Below, piece by piece: positions 1 through 7,918 of a stretch of DNA of 12,925 nt. The first letter of the stretch is position 1, and the number at the start of each line of letters is the position of its first letter. Source of the stretch: CAYJIL01 sp964370235 (GTDB lineage Bacteria; Bacteroidota; Bacteroidia; Bacteroidales; Rikenellaceae); assembly GCA_964370235.1 (NCBI GenBank), contig CAYJIL010000065.1:1-12925 (forward strand). The letters run 5' to 3'. The position numbers and the translations under genes are program-made. The notes beneath the pieces are model-generated. The model was not told where the DNA came from. It saw nothing but the letters and a program-made list of their open reading frames with translations, and did no database searches.

Positions 1-48
1 TTACCTAGTAGATTGTTAGTCAACCTCATTTTTTGTATCTAATAGCGT

Positions 49-693
49 ATGTTTAAACTCAAAAATAAAAAAATCAAGCACTTGTGCATTGTACTAGCCA
101 CAGTAGTTGCCGCTAGTGCTGTGGTGGTGTGGCACTATGTACCACAAAGACCAAGTGCTAGCGAGTTTAGACACATTAGCCAAGACTCTCTACAAGTGGG
201 TGATATTATCTTTCGCCGTGGACAGTCGCTAGCTAGCCGCATTGTGCTCACTGCCGATGTAGAGGGCAACTACTCACACATAGGTATGGTAGTGCATATA
301 AATGGCAAAAACATGGCTCTACACGCTGTACCTAGTAACCAAGAGCTACCACAGCGCATAAAGCTAGAGAGTATCGAAGATTATTTTGCTATTAATTTGG
401 CTCAGCGTGGAGCTATATGTCGCCTAGCACTTAGCCCAAGCAAACAGCAGGTGCTTAACAGTGCTGCCCTTAGTCTATATAGCCAAGGTGTTGAATTTGA
501 TAACGATTATAACATGGCAGATAGTAGCAAGCTATACTGCACCGAGCTAATATGGCATCTTTATAAAAATATTGGTATAGATATTACCCAAGGCAAGAGT
601 ACCAAACTAAACCTAGGTTTTTTTGACCACAACATAATACTACCCAGCCATATATACGAGTATCCACACATGAGAGTGGTGCTTAGTTTCTAG
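49..693 (+). CDS. YiiX-like permuted NlpC/P60 cysteine hydrolase, membrane-anchored
   Basis: A 214-residue protein that resembles the YiiX/YebB group of circularly permuted papain-like (NlpC/P60-type) hydrolases. Seen: a basic start followed by one hydrophobic segment (about residues 11-30), a signal anchor or uncleaved signal; a GDIIFR strand at 51-56; the motif YSHIGMV with His77; and YCTELIW near the C-terminus with Cys164. In permuted members the order is His first, Cys last, as here, so H77 and C164 are the likely catalytic pair. The domain would face the periplasm. Family members are thought to cut amide or ester bonds in cell-wall peptides or lipids; the substrate here is unknown. It converges on the sigma factor gene, with 12 bases between the stop codons and no hairpin between them. 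The start has no obvious ribosome site, which is normal for this phylum. Family is fairly sure, function is not. Confidence 0.8.
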   Translation: MFKLKNKKIKHLCIVLATVVAASAVVVWHYVPQRPSASEFRHISQDSLQVGDIIFRRGQSLASRIVLTADVEGNYSHIGMVVHINGKNMALHAVPSNQELPQRIKLESIEDYFAINLAQRGAICRLALSPSKQQVLNSAALSLYSQGVEFDNDYNMADSSKLYCTELIWHLYKNIGIDITQGKSTKLNLGFFDHNIILPSHIYEYPHMRVVLSF

Positions 694-705
694 CAAAGTA
701 AAGGG

Positions 706-1266
706 TTAATTATCTAGCTCTTTATAAAGGTCGCTCAATCTTTTTCTTAGGTGTAGAACGGCATAGCGTTTACGGGATAATAGAGTGTTAATGGGAATGC
801 CTGTTGCCTCTGATATCTCTTTAAATGATATTCCCTGTATTTCGTTGAGCTCAAATATCGAACGTTGCTCGCTAGGAAGTTCGGCAAGTGCACTACTTAT
901 GCGATTTGCCATTGTTTGGCTAAAGAGCTCGCCCTCGGGAGATGGCATATCGGAATGTAGCATATCCGATATTGGCACTGCAAGGGGCTCGCTATCGCTG
1001 CCTTTGTTAACGTATGGCATGGGCTGTTCTCGTTTTTTGCGAAAGTGATCGGTAATTAGGTTCGATGCCACACGATATAGCCATGCGCTAGTGTGCTCAA
1101 TAGCCGCCGCTTCGCCATCGCTCACGACAAACCGATAGAAGAGATCTGACAAGATATCGTCTACCGATTCATCGGACGATACTTTGCTAGATATAAACCG
1201 CTTTAGCTGCGACCTATACCCCGAAAATACCTCTTCGAAACGACTATTTTTGCCTTTTTTAGACAT
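706..1266 (-). CDS. ECF-like sigma-70 family RNA polymerase sigma factor
   Basis: A 186-residue sigma factor with only the two domains of the extracytoplasmic-function type. Region 2 covers about residues 12-80, with the helix AWLYRVASNLITDHFRKKR (61-79), the core-binding and -10 recognition part. Region 4 covers about 122-178; LPSEQRSIFEL is followed by the helix-turn-helix FKEISEATGIPINTLLSRKR (148-167), which should read the -35 element. The linker of about 40 residues is polar and proline-containing, and no SnoaL-type C-terminal domain is present. It is the last gene of a three-gene minus-strand operon, starting 4 bases after the stop of the small membrane protein. No classical anti-sigma gene lies next to it; the membrane protein upstream is the only local candidate for a partner. 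Targets unknown. Confidence 0.92.
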   Translation of the reverse strand: MSKKGKNSRFEEVFSGYRSQLKRFISSKVSSDESVDDILSDLFYRFVVSDGEAAAIEHTSAWLYRVASNLITDHFRKKREQPMPYVNKGSDSEPLAVPISDMLHSDMPSPEGELFSQTMANRISSALAELPSEQRSIFELNEIQGISFKEISEATGIPINTLLSRKRYAVLHLRKRLSDLYKELDN

Positions 1267-1270
1267 GAAT

Positions 1271-1567
1271 TTAACTATGCTTTGAGATGTAATTTCTTAT
1301 ATACTCTTTTCGCTGCTCACAAGATCGTTCGCCGTTTTGTGATTGCTTAGAGATAGCCCTACCCATTCTATGCTTGCGTTCCATCCAGTTGCCAAATAGC
1401 AATCTCGAAAGCAAAAATAGCGCGACTGCTTGGCCATAGCTAAGCTCTACGACACCCATTACATCGGGCATAACATAATTCCATAGCAGCATTAATATTA
1501 GCGAGGCTAGCAACACTACTAGCACAAAAATAACGAAGCGAACTGCTTTAAACTTTCTTGATTTCAT
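1271..1567 (-). CDS. Small two-helix membrane protein, function unknown
   Basis: A 98-residue protein with a basic N-terminus, a first hydrophobic helix at about 8-29, a short loop holding the motif LLWNYVMPDVMG (27-38), a second helix at about 43-58 (QAVALFLLSRLLFG), then a charged, Arg/Lys-rich cytoplasmic or soluble tail to the end. From memory, small proteins with a WN-x-x-MP turn and a QA-x-x-L-x-x-LS-x-x-LFG second helix occur beside sigma factor genes in other Bacteroidetes, but no function is established that I know of. Its start overlaps the end of the ferredoxin gene by 20 bases and its stop is 4 bases before the sigma gene, so the three are very likely co-transcribed and translationally coupled. 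It might tether or sense for the sigma factor; that is inference only. Confidence 0.75.
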   Translation of the reverse strand: MKSRKFKAVRFVIFVLVVLLASLILMLLWNYVMPDVMGVVELSYGQAVALFLLSRLLFGNWMERKHRMGRAISKQSQNGERSCEQRKEYIRNYISKHS

Positions 1568-1808
1568 CTTTATGTTTTATTATTAGCTCGATAGCTTGGT
1601 TTGAACACATTTTACGAACACACTTTCCACAGCCTACACAGCCCGCAAGGTTTGCAACTTGTGCTATTTTATTTGCGGTATCCATTGAAAAAACATCTCT
1701 CTTACATTTTGCCACGCATTGGGTGCAACCGCTACACTTGTCTGCTAATATTTGCAAAGATATAACCTCTTTTGGTTTCTTGAATCTACTTTTAAGATTT
1801 TGTAACAT
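1548..1808 (-). CDS. Small 2[4Fe-4S] ferredoxin-like protein
   Basis: An 86-residue protein with two cysteine motifs. The first is C25-x2-C28-x2-C31-x3-C35; the second is C57-x2-C60-x2-C63-x4-C68. Each set should bind one [4Fe-4S] cluster, with the fourth Cys of each motif usually serving the other cluster. The second motif has one residue more than the usual x3 spacing, and neither is followed by the common Pro. A basic N-terminal extension (about 20 residues, KSRFKKPK) precedes the ferredoxin fold, and a Lys-rich tail ends it. It is first in the operon with the membrane protein and sigma factor. The partner enzyme is not in the window. An opposite-strand frame over the same bases was discarded because the eight ordered cysteines cannot be chance. 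It may be an electron carrier or a redox input to the sigma system. Confidence 0.82.
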   Translation of the reverse strand: MLQNLKSRFKKPKEVISLQILADKCSGCTQCVAKCKRDVFSMDTANKIAQVANLAGCVGCGKCVRKMCSNQAIELIIKHKDEIKKV

Positions 1809-2107
1809 AAAATTATTTTTATTTGTTTAATTTCATTTTGCAGCCATGGGATGAACCTTTGGCACAAACATGTAGACGAGCTACTGTTTAAATTATTTTA
1901 ATATTTAAAAAATAATCTTTTTTGAAGCGCTACAAAATTGGTTTATTTACAAACATTCATAGTTTATATATATATGTAATAAACATTTATACCTACAAAA
2001 TAGAATAGTTTGTCAATTTATGGGCACTAAATTTGTAGTATAACAGCTTTTATTATTAACTTAGCACTCTTGTACCTATACAATGCCAAAACTAAAATTA
2101 ATATAAT
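1809..2107. other. AT-rich divergent intergenic region
   Basis: This 299-base gap separates the ferredoxin-sigma operon (leftward) from the efflux operon (rightward) and must hold both promoters. It is strongly AT-rich. Visible structure: an all-A/T dyad (ATTATTTT at 1892-1899 against AAAATAAT at 1909-1916) and direct copies of GTTTAT at 1941-1946 and 1962-1967, with the inverted form ATAAAC at 1979-1984. These could be operator elements but are weak in such AT-rich DNA. A rightward promoter candidate is listed separately. I found no TAnnTTTG-type element pointing left for the ferredoxin operon. Only tiny open frames occur (seven codons at most). Confidence 0.6.
2009..2035 (+). promoter_or_regulatory. 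Candidate promoter of the RND efflux operon
   Basis: TAAATTTG at 2028-2035 fits the Bacteroides -7 consensus TAnnTTTG exactly. The nearest upstream TTTG (2009-2012) is only 15 bases away, against about 19-21 in well-studied Bacteroides promoters, so the -33 part is doubtful. Transcription would start near 2042 and leave a leader of about 65 bases before the adaptor start at 2108. Confidence 0.38.
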
Positions 2108-3256
2108 ATGAAGATGAAAAAAATTATGGTAGCTATTACTGTTATAGCCATCATAGCAGGCTCGTTTGGAGTAATGCAGTTCTTGGTAAAGACAAAACCA
2201 GAGAGCTCTAAGAGCCCAAATCGCAAAACAATTCTAGGAGTTAAAACTATGGCAGCAAACCCCAGCGACTACTCAGTTGAGATGCACTACCCAGCTAGAG
2301 TAACTCCTCGTCAGGTGGTATCGCTTAATTCAGAGGTGAGTGGCCGCATTATTGCTGGCGAAATTGACCTAAAGATTGGTTCAAGGTTCAAAAAAGGCGA
2401 TGTTATAGTTAAAATATTTAATGACGACGTAGTAGCTAGCCTAATGGCACAAAAGAGCCAATTTTTGAATATTATTTCTAAATCACTACCCGATATTAAT
2501 ATCGATTTCCCCGACCAGTATGACAAATGGTATAACTTTTTTACCAATATAGATATTGCTAAACCACTACCTGCTCTACCATCTATTGATAGCAACAAAG
2601 AAAAGGTGTATATATCGTCAAAAGAGATTCTAACATCATACTATAATATTCTTAACAAAGAGATTATCTTGTCTCGTTACGACATTGTAGCGCCATTCAA
2701 TGGTATCTTTACTGCGGTGAGTAAAGAGGTGGGATCGACAACTGCTACCCATGCCGAAATAGCAAAGATTACCTCAACCGATAATCTCGAATTAGTTGTG
2801 GGTGTATCGCTTGAGGATGCACAAAAGCTATCTATTGGCACAAGAGTAGAGGTACGCTGCGAAGAGAACGAGCACTACACGGGTAGAATCGAGCGTATCG
2901 CAGCCTTTGTCGACAATACAACACAAAGGGTGAATGTATATGTCTCTTTGTTTGAGCCGGGCATGGATATAATCGAGGGTCAGCTACTATCGGTAACAAT
3001 GCCATCGGTAGAGCTAGATGATGTAGTAGAAATATCGAGAGAGGCTATCGTTGGCGATACTATGCTGTATGTTGTAAAAGATGACAAACTAAACTCTCGC
3101 AAAGTTAGTGTTGTATCACTCACCAACTCGCTAGCATATGTAACGGGTATAAACATGGGCGACACAATTGTTAACGAGTCGCTAGTTGCCCCATACGAAG
3201 GGATGAGTGTTAAAAAACTTGATATGCAGGGAGAGCCTGTGAATAGTCAAAAATAG
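2108..3256 (+). CDS. RND efflux periplasmic adaptor (membrane fusion protein)
   Basis: A 382-residue adaptor that links an inner-membrane RND pump to an outer-membrane channel. Seen: one N-terminal hydrophobic anchor (about 5-27) without a lipobox Cys, so it is membrane-anchored rather than lipidated; the first lipoyl half at about 66-105 (SEVSGRI, then GSRFKKGDVIVKI); a short helical hairpin region (about 110-188) containing a Pro/Asp/Trp-rich insert; the second lipoyl half with YDIVAPFNGIFTAV (191-204); a beta-barrel domain at about 225-300; and a membrane-proximal domain to about 370. It is first in a three-gene operon, 11 bases before the permease. A second ATG lies two codons downstream; the first is used here, but both give the same protein in effect. 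Drug or lipid substrate cannot be told from sequence. Confidence 0.93.
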   Translation: MKMKKIMVAITVIAIIAGSFGVMQFLVKTKPESSKSPNRKTILGVKTMAANPSDYSVEMHYPARVTPRQVVSLNSEVSGRIIAGEIDLKIGSRFKKGDVIVKIFNDDVVASLMAQKSQFLNIISKSLPDINIDFPDQYDKWYNFFTNIDIAKPLPALPSIDSNKEKVYISSKEILTSYYNILNKEIILSRYDIVAPFNGIFTAVSKEVGSTTATHAEIAKITSTDNLELVVGVSLEDAQKLSIGTRVEVRCEENEHYTGRIERIAAFVDNTTQRVNVYVSLFEPGMDIIEGQLLSVTMPSVELDDVVEISREAIVGDTMLYVVKDDKLNSRKVSVVSLTNSLAYVTGINMGDTIVNESLVAPYEGMSVKKLDMQGEPVNSQK

Positions 3257-3267
3257 AGGTTAAGAAA

Positions 3268-6200
3268 ATGAAGAAATTACTAACACTCTTTGTAAAATAC
3301 CCATTCTACGGAAAGGTGTTTATATTCATACTACTTGCCGCAGGTATATTCTCGATGCTAAATATGAACAAGGCATCGTTCCCTGTGGTTGAGTCACGCA
3401 TCATTAACGTAAGGGTAACATACCAAGGTGCTACGCCTAAAGAGATGGAAGAGGGGGTTGTCTCTCTGCTAGAGAATTCGGTGCGTGGTATTGTTGGAAT
3501 AAAGGAGCACAGCTCTGTGTCGCAAGAGAACTCGGCATCGCTCACCATCACCATTAAAAACGGCTATGATGTCGACCGTGTACTGTACGATGTAAAAAAC
3601 GCTATTGATGCAATCTCGAACTTTCCGCAGGGAGCCGAACGACCCGTGGTTTCAAAATCGAGAACCACTACTCTAGCAATGTTTCTATCGCTCACCTCAA
3701 AGGATGGCGATATAATTAATTTGCGTAACGAAGCTGTAAGAATTGAGGACGACCTCATGGCATCGGGCATAGTCTCTCAAATAGAGCAAACGGGACTCCC
3801 AGCTCGCCTAGAGATGTCTATCGAGGTAGATGACTATGAGCTACAACGCCATGGCATTACACACGATATGGTGAGATCTGCCATTGCCTCATATAATGTC
3901 GATGTATATGGTGGTCTTATCAAGAGCCCTACCGAACAGATAAAAATTAATATCCGCAACCGTAGTGTAAAGGAGAAGGATATTGAGAATATTGTTGTGT
4001 TTTCGGCAGCCAATGGTACACAGGTGAGGGTAAAAGATGTTGCCAAGGTAGATTTTCGCTTTGAGGACGTACCAAGAAGTAGCTATCGTGATGGCAACCG
4101 AAATGTTATGCTACGTATCTCGAACCTAAAGGAAGAAGACCTTGCAGAGACTAGCGAATACATAAACAAATATATAGACGAATATAATGCCACAAATGAC
4201 AATATGCGTCTATCTGTGCTGCGTGCTTTCCTCGAAATTTTGGATGGTCAGCTAGGTATTCTATACTCTAATGGTATTCAGGGTGTATTGCTTGTTATCT
4301 TGAGCCTTTCGCTATTCCTCAATTTTAGAATTTCGCTGTGGGTAGCATGGGGTATTCCTGCCTCTTTCTTGGGTATGTTTGTGGTGGCTTCGCTTGCGGG
4401 CATTAGCCTTAACCTCATTTCGCTCTTTGGTATGATTCTTATCATTGGTATCTTGGTAGATGATGGTATAGTTATTGGAGAGAATATCTTTACCTACTCA
4501 GAGCAGGGCTATTCGCCTCGCGAGGCAGCTATCAGAGGAACAATGGACGTACTTCCTGCCGTGATAGTTTCGGTTTTGACTACCATTGTGGCATTTATGC
4601 CTCTTTTCTTTATTGAGGGTAGCCTAGAGATGATGTATGAGATGGCATTTGTGGTTGTCTTTTGTCTGGTATTCTCGGTGATTGAGGGTATGTTTGTTCT
4701 GCCGGGTCACCTAGCCTCAAAGAAGGTACTAAACCATAGCACAAAAAAATCGTGGTACTCACGTGTGCGTGGTGTATTTGACCGTGGTATGACTTACTGC
4801 TGTAATCGCATATACCTACCATACCTAAAATGGTCGCTCGACAAAAAGGTGGTGGTAGTTGCAATTGTTTCGGCAATGATGATTATAACAGCAGGTCTAT
4901 ACATGGGTGGTAGACTACGATTCACATTCTTCCCACCTAGTAACGAAGATAACTTCTCAATTGATGTAGCACTCAAGCCCGGCACAAGCACCGAAGCGGT
5001 ACTTGATGTACTGTGGGATATCGAGGGGCAAATTGCATTGGTTGATTCGATGCTAGCAGAAAAGTATAACGAACCACTATTCATTGAGTCATATAGCGTA
5101 CAAACAGGTACAGCATTCTCGGGTAACGAGAGTGGTGAGCATGCTGGTACCATTCGCCTATTCTTGCGTAGGCTCGATGAGAGTGATGTTAGTTCAGACA
5201 TTATAAAGAAAGCCGTTGCCGACCAAATCAAAGGTGTGCCAAATGCATATAAGTTCTCTATTGGTGCTAGCAACCGTTTTGGAGCACCCGTTTCGCTCAG
5301 CCTATTTAGCCGTGATAACGAAACACTCACAAACGCAAGCCGTGACCTACAAGCCGAGCTAAACAAGCTAACTGCGCTATATAATGTAATGGATAATAAC
5401 CAGCTAGGTACTCGTGAGGTACACCTCAAACTAAAGCCCCTAGCCTACTCACTAGACCTTACGCCACAAATGATTATGACTCAAGTGCGTGCGGCGTTCT
5501 TTGGAACACTTGCACAACGCATACAGGAGGGTCGTAACGAGATATGGTTCTATGTTCGCTACCCCGAGTCTGGTAGCAAGGATATTGGCGATTTAGAGCA
5601 CTTGATGATTCGCTCACATGAGGGCGAATATCCGCTATACCAGCTATGCGAACTAGATATTGCTCGTGGAGTAACCAAGATCAACCACTTTAATGGCCGC
5701 AAAGAGATACGTGTCGAAGCATTTATGCTCGATCCAAAAGAGTCGATTCTGCCTATTCAAGAGGAGATTAATAACAATATCATGCCCGATATTCTTGCCA
5801 AATACCCCGCTCTTAGCTATATGCACCAAGGGCAGGTAAAAGACACACAAGAGAATATGGGTAATGTAACTGTAATGTTCTCGGTTGCATTTATTGTGAT
5901 GATGCTTATACTCATTATCTACTTTAGATCATTTGTTCAAGGATTCCTAATTATGTCAATGGTACCAATATCGTTTATGGCGGCAATTTGGGGACACCTA
6001 ATCGAGGGTGTAATTCTTTCGATGATGAGTATGTGGGGTATGGTTGCCCTATCGGGTACAATCATCAACAACGCAGTGGTCTTTATGTCGAGGTATAATA
6101 GCCTACTGACTCGTGGCATGAGCGTATATGAGGCAATTGTCGAGACTGGACGTTCTCGTTTTCGCCCAGTAGTGCTAACATCTATCACAACAATTGCAGG

Positions 6201-6489
6201 TCTCTACCCTCTTATTAAGGAGACAAGTAGCGATGCTGCATTTGTGCGCCCAATGGCAATTTCGCTTGGCTATGGTATTTTGATTGGTACTACATTTATC
6301 TTGGCTCTATTCCCTGCCATTATTAAGCTAAGCAATATCTTTATGATGCAGCTAGCCAAAATAATGGGCAAGAAAGATGTTACGCCAGAGAGCGTTGAGA
6401 GTGCAGTGCAAGACGCCAACATCGAGCGCCTAAGCCTACTAGAGGAGCAAGAGGCTGCCAAGGCAAATATAGATATAACCGAAAATTAA
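3268..6489 (+). CDS. RND-family inner-membrane efflux permease (AcrB/HAE-type)
   Basis: A 1073-residue proton-driven pump, close to the family length. Seen: an N-terminal helix at about 15-33; a first large periplasmic domain to about 335; a block of six helices (about 336-550) with GMILIIGILVDDGIVIGEN (388-406), whose Asp398-Asp399 match the proton-relay pair of AcrB; a second periplasmic domain (about 550-865); and a last helix block (about 866-1030). At the place of AcrB Lys940, this protein reads TIINNAVVF (931-939) with Asn934-Asn935, as in many HAE/MdtB-like relatives. The C-terminal 40 residues are charged and rich in Glu/Ala. An AGAGG sequence (3255-3259), overlapping the adaptor stop, sits 8 bases before the ATG and may aid reinitiation. 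The TolC-like gene follows after 6 bases. Substrate unknown; the context points to general efflux rather than metal export. Confidence 0.95.
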   Translation: MKKLLTLFVKYPFYGKVFIFILLAAGIFSMLNMNKASFPVVESRIINVRVTYQGATPKEMEEGVVSLLENSVRGIVGIKEHSSVSQENSASLTITIKNGYDVDRVLYDVKNAIDAISNFPQGAERPVVSKSRTTTLAMFLSLTSKDGDIINLRNEAVRIEDDLMASGIVSQIEQTGLPARLEMSIEVDDYELQRHGITHDMVRSAIASYNVDVYGGLIKSPTEQIKINIRNRSVKEKDIENIVVFSAANGTQVRVKDVAKVDFRFEDVPRSSYRDGNRNVMLRISNLKEEDLAETSEYINKYIDEYNATNDNMRLSVLRAFLEILDGQLGILYSNGIQGVLLVILSLSLFLNFRISLWVAWGIPASFLGMFVVASLAGISLNLISLFGMILIIGILVDDGIVIGENIFTYSEQGYSPREAAIRGTMDVLPAVIVSVLTTIVAFMPLFFIEGSLEMMYEMAFVVVFCLVFSVIEGMFVLPGHLASKKVLNHSTKKSWYSRVRGVFDRGMTYCCNRIYLPYLKWSLDKKVVVVAIVSAMMIITAGLYMGGRLRFTFFPPSNEDNFSIDVALKPGTSTEAVLDVLWDIEGQIALVDSMLAEKYNEPLFIESYSVQTGTAFSGNESGEHAGTIRLFLRRLDESDVSSDIIKKAVADQIKGVPNAYKFSIGASNRFGAPVSLSLFSRDNETLTNASRDLQAELNKLTALYNVMDNNQLGTREVHLKLKPLAYSLDLTPQMIMTQVRAAFFGTLAQRIQEGRNEIWFYVRYPESGSKDIGDLEHLMIRSHEGEYPLYQLCELDIARGVTKINHFNGRKEIRVEAFMLDPKESILPIQEEINNNIMPDILAKYPALSYMHQGQVKDTQENMGNVTVMFSVAFIVMMLILIIYFRSFVQGFLIMSMVPISFMAAIWGHLIEGVILSMMSMWGMVALSGTIINNAVVFMSRYNSLLTRGMSVYEAIVETGRSRFRPVVLTSITTIAGLYPLIKETSSDAAFVRPMAISLGYGILIGTTFILALFPAIIKLSNIFMMQLAKIMGKKDVTPESVESAVQDANIERLSLLEEQEAAKANIDITEN

Positions 6490-6495
6490 GAGTAT

Positions 6496-7761
6496 ATGAA
6501 ATTCAAATATTTATTAGCACTAGTGCTTTCTATCCCCACGCTACTTGCAGCACAGGAGCGGCTAACGCTCGAGGATGCTATTCGCATGGGTATGCAAAAC
6601 AATTATGGTGTAGAGATTAGCCAAATCTCTACACATATCGCCCAAGAGACCAACACTTGGGGAATGGCAGGTGCTCTGCCTAGCATTTCGCTATCGGGTA
6701 CACTTAGCACTCAGTATGACACATCAACCGAGGCATCCACTTCGCCTGCTCAGCTATCGGCAAACCTTAACTGGACACTATTCAGCGGTTTTGCTGTAAA
6801 GGCAAACAAGGCAATGTTCAATAACCGTGAACAGCGAGCACAAGGCAACGAGATGCTATATCTCGAAAACTTGGTGCACTCTATCATCAATTCATACTAT
6901 TATGTTAGGTTGCAACGAGAACTTCTTGATGTTACCTCTAGCCTAGTGTCAATATCAAAAGATCGTTACGAGCAAACCAAAGTAGCCTCGTCTATTGGCT
7001 CGGGTGGTAAGTATGAGCAGATTCTTGCACAAAATAGTTACCTTACCGACCAAAGTAGCTATTTGCGCCAAGAGAACCTATATCGTGAGTCGGTGCATAA
7101 CCTAAACCTGCTACTATCTTGCGACCCACAAACACAGTGGATCTTTGACGATAGTATCGATATTCCTAGTGCTATGTATGGCTACGATGAGATGGTTACA
7201 AAGATGTTATCAAACAACAAAACCCTAAAGAACCAATACATAGACCTAAAGTCTCGTGATATTGAGATAGACCAAAAGCTTGCAGCCCTATACCCTTCTA
7301 TTGGGCTTGTGGCATCTGTGGCAGGGGGCGACAATTCGCTAGCTCACAACACATCCAAGGGATATATTCGCCCACAGGTAGGTGTTTCGTTAAGCTATAA
7401 TCTTTTTAATGGTGGGCGCAATCGCACAAACATTAGCATAGCCAAAATTACCAAAGAGATGGAGGAGGTAGAGACCTCACAAATGGAGCTAGAGCTTACC
7501 AAAGAGTTAGCCACTCAGCTAGATGGTTACGATGTATATCGCAATATTGTAGAGCTACAAAACCAGCAACTACAAGTAGCTACTACTCTGCTTAATTTAT
7601 CACAAGAGCGATACCGTAATGGTACTATCAATTCGTTTAGCTTTAGAGAGGTGCAGCTATCATACCTGCGTAGTGCTAGCGACCGCCTTAACTCTATATA
7701 TAATTTGGTTGTGGCTAATAGCCAATTGCTAAGATTAACAGGGGGTATTTTGACACAGTAA
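6496..7761 (+). CDS. TolC-family outer-membrane efflux channel
   Basis: A 421-residue outer-membrane channel subunit expected to work as a trimer. Seen: a type I signal peptide (residues 1-19, ending LLAA before Gln20); the typical opening RLTLEDAIRMGMQNNYGVEI (22-41); long amphipathic helices in two structural repeats; NLNWTLFSGFAVKANKA in the first repeat, echoed by GVSLSYNLFNGGRNRTNISI in the second (the YN-LF-x-GG signature of this family); and the closing RYRNGTINSFSFREVQLSYL segment. It is the last gene of the efflux operon, 6 bases after the permease, so pump, adaptor and channel are made together. A strong hairpin follows 21 bases after the stop. Length is normal for Bacteroidetes members, and no lipobox is seen. 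Confidence 0.94.
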   Translation: MKFKYLLALVLSIPTLLAAQERLTLEDAIRMGMQNNYGVEISQISTHIAQETNTWGMAGALPSISLSGTLSTQYDTSTEASTSPAQLSANLNWTLFSGFAVKANKAMFNNREQRAQGNEMLYLENLVHSIINSYYYVRLQRELLDVTSSLVSISKDRYEQTKVASSIGSGGKYEQILAQNSYLTDQSSYLRQENLYRESVHNLNLLLSCDPQTQWIFDDSIDIPSAMYGYDEMVTKMLSNNKTLKNQYIDLKSRDIEIDQKLAALYPSIGLVASVAGGDNSLAHNTSKGYIRPQVGVSLSYNLFNGGRNRTNISIAKITKEMEEVETSQMELELTKELATQLDGYDVYRNIVELQNQQLQVATTLLNLSQERYRNGTINSFSFREVQLSYLRSASDRLNSIYNLVVANSQLLRLTGGILTQ

Positions 7762-7782
7762 TGTGCTATATATGCTTTATTT

Positions 7783-7834
7783 TATACCACAAGAGGGTGC
7801 TGCGAGTTAAATCGAGGCACCCTCTTGTGGTATA
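7783..7834 (+). terminator. Strong hairpin closing the efflux operon
   Basis: TATACCACAAGAGGGTGC (7783-7800) is a perfect 18-base inverted match to 7817-7834, with a 16-base loop that also contains short CGA/TCG pairing. It sits just after the TolC-family stop and before the promoter of the next operon, where a terminator is expected. There is no T-run directly after the stem, so intrinsic termination may be weak or the stem may mainly protect the 3' end. Its central 36 bases (7791-7826) match the hairpin at 12874-12909. Confidence 0.75.
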
Positions 7835-7850
7835 GGTTTGGGATTTGCAA

Positions 7851-7882
7851 TTTGGAAAATTATTAGATTTCATTTATCTTTG
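7851..7882 (+). promoter_or_regulatory. Bacteroides-type promoter of the galactosidase-sulfatase operon
   Basis: TTTG at 7851-7854, a 20-base spacer, then TATCTTTG at 7875-7882. This fits the TTTG / TAnnTTTG consensus of the primary Bacteroidetes sigma factor in both sequence and spacing. Transcription should begin near 7889, about 30 bases before the ATG at 7919. Two more TTTG copies lie upstream at exact 7-base steps (7837, 7844). Confidence 0.72.
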
Positions 7883-7918
7883 GAACTTTAGTATTTTTTT
7901 GAACCCAAATCTTAGCAT

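Noticed and set aside
1..29. Possible start of a leftward gene (ATG at 29-27 on the minus strand, nine codons to the edge)
   Set aside because: Only nine codons are visible, and it would leave 19 bases to the rightward gene at 49, too little for two promoters. A rightward gene ending at TAA 40-42 is equally possible; neither can be tested here.
1558..1830. Plus-strand open frame over the ferredoxin gene (90 codons)
   Set aside because: It is the complement of the ferredoxin; the minus strand shows eight correctly ordered cysteines and operon spacing, the plus frame shows no recognisable domain.
1892..1916. A/T-only dyad followed by a T-run, like a terminator
   Set aside because: The stem has no G-C pair and there is no rightward gene upstream to terminate; in very AT-rich DNA such dyads arise by chance.
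2083..2106. Seven-codon leader frame (MPKLKLI) ending just before the efflux adaptor start
   Set aside because: Short frames of this size are common by chance, with no regulatory residue run and no attenuator hairpin visible.
4794..5429. Long minus-strand open frame (211 codons) inside the permease gene
   Set aside because: It is antisense to a well-matched RND permease, Ser/Leu-rich without a recognisable domain, as expected for a shadow frame.
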